A model generated the notes under the pieces. It was not told where the DNA came from and did no database searches. It was given only the letters and a program-made list of their open reading frames with translations. From Halomonas fontilapidosi (GTDB lineage: Bacteria > Pseudomonadota > Gammaproteobacteria > Pseudomonadales > Halomonadaceae), in the NCBI RefSeq assembly GCF_014192285.1, contig NZ_JACHXQ010000004.1, positions 62,001-126,000 of the forward strand: DNA of 64,000 nucleotides, read 5' to 3'. Positions 8,656 to 18,419 of this stretch are shown here, piece after piece. A program made the translations under genes and the position numbers. Numbering within the stretch: position 1 is the first letter of the stretch; the number at the start of each line of letters is the position of its first letter.

Positions 8656-10041
8656 ATGCAAGATACCCTGCCGTTCATCCGTCCCCTGGTCGAGAAGTAC
8701 GATCGTCCGGGCCCGCGCTACACCTCTTACCCTACGGCACCGCAGTTCCAGGCGGCCTTTGCCGAGGACGACTATCGTGCCGCGGCCGAGCGCAGCAACC
8801 GGGCGACGACGCCCAAGCCGCTGTCGGCCTATGTGCATATCCCGTTCTGCGAGAGCCTCTGCTACTACTGCGCCTGCAATAAGATCATCACGCACAATCG
8901 CGAGCGAGCCGCCGAGTACCTCGCCTGGCTCAAGCGCGAGATCGCCCTGCAGGGCGCGCTGTTCGACGACACGCGGCGCATGACGCAGCTGCACCTGGGC
9001 GGTGGCACACCCACCTACCTGAGCAATGATCAGCTCGGCGAGCTGATGGCGGCACTGGATGCCGCCTTCCACTTCGCCGAGCCCGAGACGCGGGAGTTCT
9101 CCCTGGAGGTGGATCCGCGCACCGTGACGCCCGAGCAGATCCACGAACTCCATGCCCTGGGATTCAACCGCTTGAGCTTCGGCGTGCAGGACTTCGACAC
9201 TCGGGTCCAGGAGGCGGTCAACCGCATCCAGAGCGAGGCCCAGGTGGTGGAGCTGGTCGCCGCGTCGCGCGAGGCCGGCTTCCAGTCGGTCAGCGTCGAC
9301 CTGATCTACGGCCTGCCGCTGCAGACTGTGGCGAGCTTCGACGAGACCCTGACCAAGATCATCGCCCTGCGCCCCGACCGTATCGCTACCTACAGCTATG
9401 CTCATCTGCCGGAGCTGTTCAAGGCCCAGCGCCTGATCCGCCCCGAAGACATGCCGCCGCCGGAGCGCAAGATCGAGCTGCTGGAGCTGACCATCCGTCG
9501 TCTTACTGAAGCAGGCTATGTCTATATCGGTATGGACCATTTCGCCCTGCCCGAGGACGAGCTCTCGCTGGCGAAGCAGAACGGCACCCTGCAGCGCAAC
9601 TTCCAGGGCTATTCGACGCATGCCGACTGTGACCTGATCGGCCTGGGCAATACGGCCATCGGCAAGGTGGGCGACAGCTACAGCCAGAACGTCAAGGAGA
9701 CGCCTCAGTACCAGGCACGTCTGGAGGCGGGGCGACTGCCGGTCATGCGCGGCTACCGCCTCAATGCCGACGATCGGCTGCGCCGCGATGTGATCAACGC
9801 CCTGATGTGTCACGGCCGTATCGACTTCGCCACGATCGAGGCAGACCACGGCATCGACTTCACGACGTATTTCGCCGATGCCCTCGCCGAGCTCGAGGAG
9901 ATGGCCGACGACGGCCTGCTGGCGATCGGCGATGGGGCCATCGAGGTGCTGCCGGCCGGGCGGCTGATGATGCGCAATGCCGCCATGGCCTTCGATGCCT
10001 ACCTGGCACACAGCAAGGGGCGCTACTCGCGCACCGTCTGA
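8656..10041 (+). CDS. hemN: HemN, oxygen-independent coproporphyrinogen III dehydrogenase
   Basis: 461 residues, the full HemN length. It converts coproporphyrinogen III to protoporphyrinogen IX without oxygen, using two SAM molecules. The radical SAM cluster motif is C65-ESL-C69-YY-C72, followed by the extra Cys (ACNK) seen in HemN, and the GGGTPTYL SAM-binding loop. The N-terminus (DRPGPRYTSYPTAPQF) is the HemN-specific trip-wire segment. It supplies heme for the cytochromes of this cluster under anaerobiosis, in line with the FNR-type box upstream. Confidence 0.98.
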   Translation: MQDTLPFIRPLVEKYDRPGPRYTSYPTAPQFQAAFAEDDYRAAAERSNRATTPKPLSAYVHIPFCESLCYYCACNKIITHNRERAAEYLAWLKREIALQGALFDDTRRMTQLHLGGGTPTYLSNDQLGELMAALDAAFHFAEPETREFSLEVDPRTVTPEQIHELHALGFNRLSFGVQDFDTRVQEAVNRIQSEAQVVELVAASREAGFQSVSVDLIYGLPLQTVASFDETLTKIIALRPDRIATYSYAHLPELFKAQRLIRPEDMPPPERKIELLELTIRRLTEAGYVYIGMDHFALPEDELSLAKQNGTLQRNFQGYSTHADCDLIGLGNTAIGKVGDSYSQNVKETPQYQARLEAGRLPVMRGYRLNADDRLRRDVINALMCHGRIDFATIEADHGIDFTTYFADALAELEEMADDGLLAIGDGAIEVLPAGRLMMRNAAMAFDAYLAHSKGRYSRTV

Positions 10042-10060
10042 GGCGCGATCTCCTGCCAAC

Positions 10061-10091
10061 ACAAAACGGCGCCCCAGGGACGCCGTTTTGT
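10061..10091. terminator. Bidirectional terminator between hemN and gdhA
   Basis: Perfect 11-bp stem ACAAAACGGCG with CGCCGTTTTGT and a 9-base loop. A/T runs on both sides let it serve both converging genes. Confidence 0.88.
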
Positions 10092-10119
10092 ATTCACTAG
10101 CGCTCGACAGGGATCGGCG

Positions 10120-11547
<1,428 letters not shown>

Positions 11548-11598
11548 CTATGCGCGGAATAGACATAATAATGGGAGGAAATGCCTTTAAAATCGCGA

Positions 11599-11625
11599 AA
11601 ATGTATGCACCATTTTAATACATTT
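11599..11625. promoter_or_regulatory. AT-rich inverted repeat upstream of gdhA
   Basis: AAATGTAT and ATACATTT are perfect inverted 8-mers separated by 11 bases, in the 11473-11975 intergenic region, about 130 bases upstream of gdhA. The half-site resembles that of NsrR but the spacing is wrong (8-11-8). It may be an operator of an unidentified regulator. Confidence 0.4.
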
Positions 11626-11670
11626 ATAGTTTTTGATATACGCTGTCTCAACGAAGCTGCGGCAGCAGCA

Positions 11671-11708
11671 GGGCAGCAGGGCAGCAGGGCAGCAGGGCAG
11701 CAGGGCAG
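11671..11708. repeat. Short tandem repeat, octamer GGGCAGCA
   Basis: Four full and one partial copies of GGGCAGCA, in the 503-base gap between gdhA and ubiT. No gene is supported in this gap; it otherwise holds the inverted repeat at 11599 and the FNR-type box at 11887. Confidence 0.85.
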
Positions 11709-11886
11709 AGCGCTGCCGTTGTGCGGTCTACCATGCTGGGGGTCAGCAAGGGGGCGAGAATGGCGCCCCTCCGCCGGTTTCGGCTGTCTCGAATGAGGGG
11801 GAAATTTTTGCACATCTTGTGCTTGAGTCCGTCAGCTGGTCTATATATGGTATTGGCCCGTCAGGATACGCGGTGCCGGTAACGGC

Positions 11887-11900
11887 TTGACGCATGTCAG
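11887..11900 (+). promoter_or_regulatory. FNR/DNR-type box upstream of ubiT
   Basis: TTGACGCATGTCAG, one mismatch from consensus. At -41.5 it would start transcription near 11935, 41 bases before the ubiT ATG. Confidence 0.6.
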
Positions 11901-11975
11901 TGCAGGCGGTTTAGATGGCCCCTAGGATGAGCGGTTCGGCGGCCCAGCCGCGTCGACGTCATCAGGAGAACCCTC

Positions 11976-12461
11976 ATGTCCCTGCCTCTTCCGTCACTGT
12001 CATTTCCGCAGCCGCTGGCGCCGAGTCGCCTGATCCGCATTCTCGACCCTCGAGTGCCGCTGATCGTCAAGCGTCGGCTGGTTGAGCCTGTGCTCAACCG
12101 TACTTTCGCCGAGCCGCTGGAAGAGGGTGAGTTCGATGCCCTGGAGGGGCGCCGGATCAGTCTGGCCATCGAGGATCTCGGCGTGACGCTGACGCTGAGC
12201 CTTGCGGCGCAGCGCCTGGTGCTCTGTCACGCGCCGGGCGAGGCGACCATCCGTGGTGGCTGGCGTGAGTTTCTCTGCCTGGCGACACGCCGGGAGGACC
12301 CCGACAGCCTGTTCTTCCAGCGCCGGCTGCTGATCGAGGGCGACACCGAGCTGGGCCTGATGGTCAAGAACCTTCTCGACGGTCGCGAGGAGGGGCTGGC
12401 CCAGGGACGCCTGGGAGAGCTGCTGGTCCGCCTGGAGAGGCTTGCACAGCACACGCGCTGA
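11976..12461 (+). CDS. ubiT: UbiT, SCP2-domain accessory factor of O2-independent ubiquinone synthesis
   Basis: 161 residues forming one SCP2 sterol/lipid-binding domain (EGRRISLAIEDLGVTLTLSL and IRGGWREFLCLATRREDPDSLFFQRRLLIEGDTELGL). In E. coli and P. aeruginosa UbiT acts with UbiU and UbiV to hydroxylate ubiquinone precursors without oxygen. Here ubiUV is 4 kb away and nrdJ lies between. An AGGAGA ribosome site precedes the ATG and an FNR-type box lies upstream. An SCP2 domain alone is not specific; the call relies on the DTELGLMVKNLLD-type UbiT pattern and the presence of ubiUV. Confidence 0.86.
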   Translation: MSLPLPSLSFPQPLAPSRLIRILDPRVPLIVKRRLVEPVLNRTFAEPLEEGEFDALEGRRISLAIEDLGVTLTLSLAAQRLVLCHAPGEATIRGGWREFLCLATRREDPDSLFFQRRLLIEGDTELGLMVKNLLDGREEGLAQGRLGELLVRLERLAQHTR

Positions 12462-12499
12462 CCTTATTTCGTTCAATGATTTTTTCCGGAGCCATCCGC

Positions 12500-14611
12500 A
12501 TGAGCACTTCCACCAAGGCAGTGAAGTCATCCAACGAGGTGCCCCTGCAGGGGCCGTCCCGTGACATCTGGGATGCCAAGTATCGCCTTAAGGACCGTCA
12601 CGACCACGCCGTGGACAAGGACGTTACCGCCACCTGGGAACGCGTGGCCCGGGCACTTGCCGCGGTGGAAGGCGACAATGCCGAGACCTGGCTGCCGAAG
12701 TTCCGCTGGGCGCTGGAGAACGGCGCCATTCCGGCCGGGCGGATCATGTCCAATGCCGGCGCCGAGGCCTACAAGCCAGCGGTGAGCCTGATCAACTGCA
12801 CCGTCTCGCGCACCATCCGCGATTCCATGCACGACATCCTCGACTCGGTGGTGGATGCCGGCATGACCCTCAAGGCGGGCTGCGGCATCGGCTACGAGTT
12901 CTCCACCCTGCGCCACAAGGGCGCCTTCGTGTTCGGCGCCGGCGCCGGCACCAACGGCCCGCTGGCGTTCATGGATATCTACGACAAGATGTGCTTCACG
13001 GTGGCCTCGGCGGGTGGGCGCCGTGGCGCTCAGATGGGCACCTTCGACGTCGGCCATCCTGACGTGCGTCAGTTTATCGAGGCCAAGCGCGAAGCGGGCC
13101 GGCTTCGCCAGTTCAACCTCAGCCTGCTGATCACCGACGAGTTCATGGAAGCCGTGAAGAACGACGCCGACTGGCCGCTGGCCTTCCCGCTTCACGAGGG
13201 CGAGAAGGACGACGTCGAGGAAAGCGAGCTGATCTACCGCGACTGGCCGGTGGTCGAGGAGGGGTACACCGTCGACGCCGAGGGGCGCGTGGCCTGCCGC
13301 ATTGTCGAGGTGATCAAGGCCCGCGAGCTGTGGGACACCATCATGGCCTCGACCTACGACTTTGCCGAGCCAGGCTTCATCCTGATCGACCAGGTCAATC
13401 GCATGAACAACAACTGGTTCTGCGAGGAGATCCGCGCCACCAACCCCTGCGGTGAGCAGCCGCTGCCTCCCGAGGGCGCCTGTCTGCTGGGCTCGGTGAA
13501 TCTGACCCGTTTCGTCATCGACCCCTTCGGCAAGAAGCCCCGCTTCGACTGGGAGCGCTACCGCCAGGTGGTGGCGATCTTCACTCGCATGCTCGACAAC
13601 GTGGTGGAGATCAGCGGCCTCCCGCTGGAAGGCCAGCGCAAGGAGATCGAGGCCAAGCGCCGTCACGGCATGGGCTTTCTGGGCCTGGGCTCTACCCTGA
13701 CCATGCTCAAGATCCCCTATGGCTCTCCCGAGTCGCTGGCCTTTACTGAAGAGGTGAGCCGCAACCTCGCCCTCGAGGGCTGGAAGCAGGCGCTTGAGCT
13801 CTCGCGCGAGAAGGGAGTGGCGCCGGCCCTGGCCGAGGACTACGCGATCACCCCGCGGATGATGCGCGAGCGCCCCGAGCTCAAGCAGGACGGCTACGAA
13901 GTCGGCGACAAGGTGCCCGGCCGCATCCTGCACGCCCGCTACAGCCGCTATATGCAGAAGGTCGCCGAGGTGGAGCCGGAGCTGGTGGCCCAGCTCGCCG
14001 AGCACGGCGCGCGCTTCACCCACCACAGCTCCATCGCCCCCACCGGCACCATCTCGCTGTCGCTGGGCAACAACGCCTCCAACGGCATCGAGCCCTCCTT
14101 CTCGCACCGCTATTTCCGCAACGTCATCCAGTCGGGCAAGAAGACCAAGGAGCAGGTCGAGGTGGTCTCCTTCGAGCTGGCGGCCTATCGCCACTTCATC
14201 GCCGCCGACGCCGTAGAGAGCGACCTGCCCGATTATTTCATCACCGCCGACGCGGTGAGCCCGAAACAGCACGTGGCGGTGCAGGCCGCCGCCCAGGTAT
14301 GGGTGGACTCGGCCATCTCCAAGACGGTCAACGTGCCCACCGAGTTTGCCTTCGAAGACTTCAAGGACCTCTATCTCGACGCCTACGCCAGCAAGCTCAA
14401 GGGCTGCACCACCTTCCGCTTCAACCCGGAGGCCTTCCAGGGCGTGCTGGTGCGCGAGGACGATCTCAAGAACACCACCTATGTCTTTGAACTCGAGAAC
14501 GGCGAGACCGTCGAGCTGGCGGGCGACGAGAAGGTCATCTACGACGGCGAGGAGCACAACGCGGCGAACCTCTACGACGGGCTGAAGGAAGGTACCTATG
14601 GCAAGTGGTAA
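12500..14611 (+). CDS. nrdJa: NrdJa, large part of split B12-dependent class II ribonucleotide reductase
   Basis: 703 residues holding the catalytic barrel of an adenosylcobalamin-dependent ribonucleotide reductase. Seen: the first active-site Cys in SLINCTVSRTI, the finger-loop NPCGEQPLPPEGACLLGSVN with the thiyl-radical Cys and Glu, and SIAPTGTISL (substrate phosphate binding). The C-terminal redox cysteines are missing here and are carried by the next gene, the same split as in P. aeruginosa nrdJa/nrdJb. The start at 12500 (MSTSTKAVKSS) follows a CCGGAG site; an upstream in-frame ATG at 12476 has no such site. Class II enzymes work with or without oxygen, fitting denitrifying growth. Confidence 0.95.
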   Translation: MSTSTKAVKSSNEVPLQGPSRDIWDAKYRLKDRHDHAVDKDVTATWERVARALAAVEGDNAETWLPKFRWALENGAIPAGRIMSNAGAEAYKPAVSLINCTVSRTIRDSMHDILDSVVDAGMTLKAGCGIGYEFSTLRHKGAFVFGAGAGTNGPLAFMDIYDKMCFTVASAGGRRGAQMGTFDVGHPDVRQFIEAKREAGRLRQFNLSLLITDEFMEAVKNDADWPLAFPLHEGEKDDVEESELIYRDWPVVEEGYTVDAEGRVACRIVEVIKARELWDTIMASTYDFAEPGFILIDQVNRMNNNWFCEEIRATNPCGEQPLPPEGACLLGSVNLTRFVIDPFGKKPRFDWERYRQVVAIFTRMLDNVVEISGLPLEGQRKEIEAKRRHGMGFLGLGSTLTMLKIPYGSPESLAFTEEVSRNLALEGWKQALELSREKGVAPALAEDYAITPRMMRERPELKQDGYEVGDKVPGRILHARYSRYMQKVAEVEPELVAQLAEHGARFTHHSSIAPTGTISLSLGNNASNGIEPSFSHRYFRNVIQSGKKTKEQVEVVSFELAAYRHFIAADAVESDLPDYFITADAVSPKQHVAVQAAAQVWVDSAISKTVNVPTEFAFEDFKDLYLDAYASKLKGCTTFRFNPEAFQGVLVREDDLKNTTYVFELENGETVELAGDEKVIYDGEEHNAANLYDGLKEGTYGKW

Positions 14612-14665
14612 ACCGATCTGTCTGATGCCCAGTGCCACCCAACAACTTTCCGGAGGAGCCTCCTG

Positions 14666-15418
14666 ATGGCCGTCGAGATCAATTCCAAGATCGTGTCCTA
14701 TAGCGTCAAGAAGGCGGTGGAAGAGCCGCCCCTGGCCGAAGAGAACCCGCTCACGGTGCGCATCCCCTCGCGCCCCGAGGGCACCCTGGAGGCCGTGTCG
14801 GAGAAGATCTCCTACGTCGGCGCCGAGGGGCGCAAGAAGGTCTATCTGCTGGTGTCGTTCATGCCGGTGGAGGGCGTGCTCAACGGCAAGCGGGTGGTGA
14901 TCGAGCGCCCGGTGGAGTTCTTCTTCCCCTCCGGCCAGCTCTCCAGCGAGCACCAGTGGATCACCGCCACCATGCGCAGCCTGTCGCTGGCGGCTCGCGG
15001 CGGCTACGTCACCCAGGCGGTGGCCGATCTGCGCAAAGTGGCCTGGGACAAGGGCCTGGTGCGCTGCGGCATGAACCGCTGGGGCAAGCCGATGTTCCAC
15101 GACTCCGAGGTCGCGGCCATCGCCTGGTCGATCCAGCAGATTCTCTATCGTCGCGGCTTTCTCGACCAGGACGGCAACCAGGTCCCGGTGGAAGAATTGG
15201 TCAGCCGCTATGCCCAGCGCCTGGCCAGCGGTCATCCCTGGCAGCCGCCCACCACGGAAGAGCTCGAGCAGGCCGAGCGCAAGGCTCAGCACGCCGCCCA
15301 GGCGAAGGGCGACGGTCCCACCGTTGTCGGCCACTGCCCCGAGTGCAACGGCGAGCTGATCATGATGGACGGCTGCCCCACCTGCTACTCCGGCTGCGGC
15401 TGGTCCAAGTGTGGATAA
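14666..15418 (+). CDS. nrdJb: NrdJb, C-terminal part of split class II ribonucleotide reductase
   Basis: 250 residues. It completes NrdJa: it carries the TSCPD-like segment and a C-terminal cysteine-rich tail (CPECNGELIMMDGCPTC then YSGCGWSKCG) that would re-reduce the active site. A strong GGAGGAG site precedes the ATG, 54 bases after nrdJa. As the two are separate genes in several pseudomonads, the split is probably real and not a frameshift: both have proper starts, and the joint is long and in a different frame. Confidence 0.93.
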   Translation: MAVEINSKIVSYSVKKAVEEPPLAEENPLTVRIPSRPEGTLEAVSEKISYVGAEGRKKVYLLVSFMPVEGVLNGKRVVIERPVEFFFPSGQLSSEHQWITATMRSLSLAARGGYVTQAVADLRKVAWDKGLVRCGMNRWGKPMFHDSEVAAIAWSIQQILYRRGFLDQDGNQVPVEELVSRYAQRLASGHPWQPPTTEELEQAERKAQHAAQAKGDGPTVVGHCPECNGELIMMDGCPTCYSGCGWSKCG

Positions 15419-15484
15419 GCAGGCTCTTCCTAGGCTCTGTGGATAACCCAGGCCAGTCGAACTGAACGCCCGTTTTCGCAACGC

Positions 15485-15519
15485 CAACGCCCCGGGATGC
15501 ACAAGCAGCCGGGGCGTTG
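15485..15519. terminator. Hairpin between nrdJb and the convergent radical SAM gene
   Basis: Perfect 11-bp stem CAACGCCCCGG with CCGGGGCGTTG and a 13-base loop. There is little T-tract on either side, so it is probably a terminator but a weak one. Confidence 0.6.
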
Positions 15520-15548
15520 TCGTTGGTAGGGACACATTGCCACCGGGC

Positions 15549-16295
15549 TCAGTGGCGCAGCTCGAGCCGCGCGAAGTGGGGCGTCAGCCGTCGAGCCAAG
15601 GCCTCCAGCGCCTCCCGGGGCGGTGCGCCGGCCACCGGCAGGCAGTAGTCGGGGTCGCGGCAGCGCTCCACGCGGGCCACCTGAATGGCATAGCGACGCA
15701 CGCCGCAGTCGGCCAGCGTCATCGCCAGGCGCTCCAGGTCCTCCAGGGCGAAGTCCCGCCAGTGCACCGTGGTGCGGCATTCGAAAGGGGTGTTGCCCTC
15801 CAGCAGCAGCGAGAGGCTTCGAGCATGCTGCTGCCAGATGCCGCGGCGGCCGCAGATCCGGTCGAAGTCTCGCCCGCGTCCCTTGACGTCCAGCGCCACC
15901 CAGTCCAGCTGTGGCAGCAGGGCGGCCAGGCGCTCCGGGTAGGGGCCGGCGGTATGCAGCCCCACGGCCAATCCCATCTCGCGCGCCTGCTCCAGGGCGC
16001 GTGGCAGGTCGGCATGCAGGGTGGGCTCGCCGCCGCTGAACACCACGGCATCGAGCCCATCGGGTCGGGCCTGAAGGAACGCGCGCATCGCCTCCCACTC
16101 GCCGGGGTCGCCGCGGCGGGTGGGGGCCATCTCGCTCACCTCGCAGTAGCCACACTGCAGCGGACAGCCCTGGAGGTGGATCACGGTGGCACGCCGGCCG
16201 GGGAAATCCGCGGTACTCGACGTCGTCAAGCTGGCCACCGGCAGGCGGATGTCGGAGGTCTCCTCCGGTTCGAGGCGCAGGGCGGAGCCGATCAT
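15549..16295 (-). CDS. NrdG2-type radical SAM activating protein
   Basis: 248 residues; the cluster motif is C44-PLQ-C48-GY-C51, with a following GGEPTLHADL SAM motif and the leader TADFPGRRATVIHLQGC typical of anaerobic ribonucleotide reductase activase-like proteins. These install a glycyl radical on class III NrdD. No nrdD is in the window, while a class II enzyme that needs no activase sits next door. The ATG overlaps the ubiV stop (ATGA), so it is in one operon with ubiU-ubiV. It could serve NrdD elsewhere or have another radical SAM role linked to quinone synthesis. Confidence 0.78.
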   Translation of the reverse strand: MIGSALRLEPEETSDIRLPVASLTTSSTADFPGRRATVIHLQGCPLQCGYCEVSEMAPTRRGDPGEWEAMRAFLQARPDGLDAVVFSGGEPTLHADLPRALEQAREMGLAVGLHTAGPYPERLAALLPQLDWVALDVKGRGRDFDRICGRRGIWQQHARSLSLLLEGNTPFECRTTVHWRDFALEDLERLAMTLADCGVRRYAIQVARVERCRDPDYCLPVAGAPPREALEALARRLTPHFARLELRH

Positions 16296-17212
16296 GATGC
16301 CTCCCGCCCTTGGGTATGCGCCATGCCGGGCCGGCCGTTCCAGTAGCCGTCACAGATCTCGGCATCGACCAGGGCAAGCGGGTCCGGCGCCGGCAGGGTG
16401 CCGTCGCGCGCGGCATCGAAGACGCTGACCACCTCGGCCATGCCGTCGGGGCGCGGGCTCAGGCGCGCCAAGCTGACGCCCATCTCGGCCATGTCCGGTA
16501 CCTCGTGGCGCAGGTCCTGGCAGGCGCCGGAGAGGGTCTGGATGCCGTTGAGGTTGAAGACCTGGGCCGCTTCCTGGGTGCGCAGCGCCAGGCCTTCGGG
16601 ATGCTTCTGGCAGACGAACTGGCAGCGGTCCTTGGGCTTCTGGTAGCGGCGTGCGGTGAAGCAGCGCGACGACCAGGCCAGCGGCAGGTGGCCGTAGGCA
16701 AACACCTCGCAGGGTGTCTCGAGCCCCTGCTCGCGGCAGTCGGCGAGCAGCCGGGTAAGGTCCTGCTTCGACATTTCCACTGGGGCTTGCCAGCGCTGCA
16801 TGCCGGCGCGCTTGAGCACGCTCAGAGTGGCCGGGTTGTAGAGGTTCAGCGCCGCTCCGGCAGTGAACGGCAGGCTTGCTGTCGTAAGGCGCTGCACCGC
16901 GCTTTGATCGTTGGCCTCGACGATGAACTCGCCGTTGTCGCAAAGCTTGCGCAGGTCGCGCAGGTCGGCCTCGGACTCGATCAGGGTCTGGCTCGAGAGC
17001 ACCACCTGCTTGCCGCTCTGGGCCAGCTCGCGGCCTATCCCCAGCCAGTCATCGAGTTTCATGTCGCGGCGCCGCGAGCAGACCGACTCGCCCAGGTGGA
17101 CGATCTCCACCGGCCAGTCGGCGGCCTCGCGGTAGAAGTCGGCGTAGCGCTCGCGGGTCCAGTAGAAGAGCACCGGGCCCAGCGACAGTTGGAGCATGGG
17201 GGTGGCGGACAT
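16292..17212 (-). CDS. ubiV: UbiV, U32-family Fe-S protein for O2-independent ubiquinone synthesis
   Basis: 306 residues of the U32 'peptidase' family. UbiV and UbiU form a heterodimer with one [4Fe-4S] cluster each that hydroxylates ubiquinone intermediates without oxygen. The four expected cysteines are seen: C45 (GESVCSRRR) and C184, C197, C201 (the C-x12-C-x3-C block CFTARRYQKPKDRCQFVC). The start at 17212 (MSATPML) has AGGAG at spacing 7, directly after the ubiU stop; the longer frame to 17242 would start inside ubiU. It is co-transcribed with ubiU and the NrdG2-like gene. Confidence 0.93.
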   Translation of the reverse strand: MSATPMLQLSLGPVLFYWTRERYADFYREAADWPVEIVHLGESVCSRRRDMKLDDWLGIGRELAQSGKQVVLSSQTLIESEADLRDLRKLCDNGEFIVEANDQSAVQRLTTASLPFTAGAALNLYNPATLSVLKRAGMQRWQAPVEMSKQDLTRLLADCREQGLETPCEVFAYGHLPLAWSSRCFTARRYQKPKDRCQFVCQKHPEGLALRTQEAAQVFNLNGIQTLSGACQDLRHEVPDMAEMGVSLARLSPRPDGMAEVVSVFDAARDGTLPAPDPLALVDAEICDGYWNGRPGMAHTQGREAS

Positions 17213-17222
17213 GGGCGCTCTC

Positions 17223-18218
17223 CTATTTCCAGCGGCGCTCATAGGCGCCCAGGGTGGTGATGCTGCCTTCGGAGACCTCGCCGAGGCCGGTCATCCAGGC
17301 AGGTTCGGGTTGGAAGCGGCCTGGGGCACGCGCGAGGCGGTCCAGCGCCTGGCGCCAGATGCCGGCGACCTTCGACACATAGGCCGGGCTGCGCTGGCGA
17401 CCCTCGATCTTCACCGCACTGATGCCCAACTCCGCAAGCTCTGGCAGCAGTTCCAGAGTGTTGAGGCTGGTGGGCTCCTCGATGGCGTGATAGGTCTCGC
17501 CGCCCACCTCGAAGCGCCCCTTGCACAGGGTGGGATAGCCGGCGTTCTCGCCCTCGCCGTAGCGGTCGATCAGCACGCCGTTCAAGCGTGACTCCAGACC
17601 CTCCGGCGTCTCCTCCCAGCGCACATGGGCGGCAGGCGAGCAGACGCCGCGGGTGTTGGGGGACTCGCCGGTGAGGTAGGACGACAGGTAGCAGCGTCCC
17701 TCGGCCATGATGCACAGGCTGCCGAAGGCGAACACCTCCAGTTCCACCGGGCTCTGTTTCGCCAGGTCACGCACCTGGGTGATGGAGAGCACCCGCGGCA
17801 GCACGGCGCGCTTGATGCCGAACTGGTCGTGGTAGAAGCGCAGCGCCTCGTGGCTCGTCGCCGAGCCCTGCACCGAGAGGTGGCGGGCGAGGTCCGGGTG
17901 GCGGCGGGTGGCGTAATCGAGCAGCCCCATGTCGGCCATGATCAGGGCGTCGACGCCGAGATCCGCGGCCTGGTCCACGGCGCGGGTCCACATCGCCCAA
18001 CCGTCCGGCTGTGGGTAGGTGTTGATGGCGCAGAACACCCGCTTGCCGCGGACATGGGCGTAGTCGATGCCCTCCCTCGCACGCTTGTCGGTGAAGTTGA
18101 GACCCGCGAACTGGCGGGCGTTGGTAGTGTTCTGGAAGCCGAAGTAGACGGCATCGGCCCCTTCGTCCACGGCGCGCTTCAGGGCGGGCAGATTGCCGGC
18201 AGGGCAGACGAGCTCCAT
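17223..18218 (-). CDS. ubiU: UbiU, U32-family Fe-S protein for O2-independent ubiquinone synthesis
   Basis: 331 residues. Begins MELVCPAGNLPALKRAVDEGADAV, a U32 signature. Cysteines at 169, 176, 193 and 232 (SLCIMAEGRCYLSS, NTRGVCSP and TLCKGRF) match the numbering of the cluster ligands known for E. coli UbiU. Partner of UbiV. A strong GAGGAGG site precedes the ATG. An FNR-type box at 18277-18290 fits a -41.5 promoter with a 24-base leader, consistent with anaerobic induction. Confidence 0.95.
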   Translation of the reverse strand: MELVCPAGNLPALKRAVDEGADAVYFGFQNTTNARQFAGLNFTDKRAREGIDYAHVRGKRVFCAINTYPQPDGWAMWTRAVDQAADLGVDALIMADMGLLDYATRRHPDLARHLSVQGSATSHEALRFYHDQFGIKRAVLPRVLSITQVRDLAKQSPVELEVFAFGSLCIMAEGRCYLSSYLTGESPNTRGVCSPAAHVRWEETPEGLESRLNGVLIDRYGEGENAGYPTLCKGRFEVGGETYHAIEEPTSLNTLELLPELAELGISAVKIEGRQRSPAYVSKVAGIWRQALDRLARAPGRFQPEPAWMTGLGEVSEGSITTLGAYERRWK

Positions 18219-18276
18219 GGTGAGCCTCCTCTCGGTGAAAACCCGACCATGCTAGTCGACGATCCTTGCTCGGCCC

Positions 18277-18290
18277 TTGACGGACGTCAC
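18277..18290 (-). promoter_or_regulatory. FNR/DNR-type box for ubiUV
   Basis: TTGACGGACGTCAC, one mismatch from consensus, centred 65 bases before the ubiU ATG. Confidence 0.6.
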
Positions 18291-18315
18291 GACGAGGGGG
18301 CGATTCACCTCGGAT

Positions 18316-18329
18316 ATGATGCAGATCAT
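18316..18329 (+). promoter_or_regulatory. FNR-type box for the globin gene
   Basis: ATGATGCAGATCAT, a perfect palindrome with the FNR core TGAT-N4-ATCA. At -41.5 it starts transcription near 18364, 56 bases before the globin ATG. Confidence 0.6.
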
Positions 18330-18419
18330 GACGGGGCGATGCGCACGCTATCCGACGCGGTGTTGAGCGAGTGTCTGGCCTAACCTGGGATCAGGCCTGT
18401 TCACCGGTCGGGAGTCGTC

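Noticed and set aside
8182..10062. A 626-residue open frame antisense to hemN and nnrS
   Set aside because: Shadow of hemN; repetitive LQRL/AGE composition and no recognisable motif.
14612..14665. Frameshift splitting a single nrdJ gene
   Set aside because: Both parts have proper stops, starts and ribosome sites and correspond to the known nrdJa/nrdJb split, so the gap is natural.
12527..15535. A 1002-residue open frame antisense to nrdJab
   Set aside because: It mirrors the codon structure of two well-conserved genes in GC-rich DNA, has low-complexity H/G/A/L-rich composition and no ribosome site or domain.
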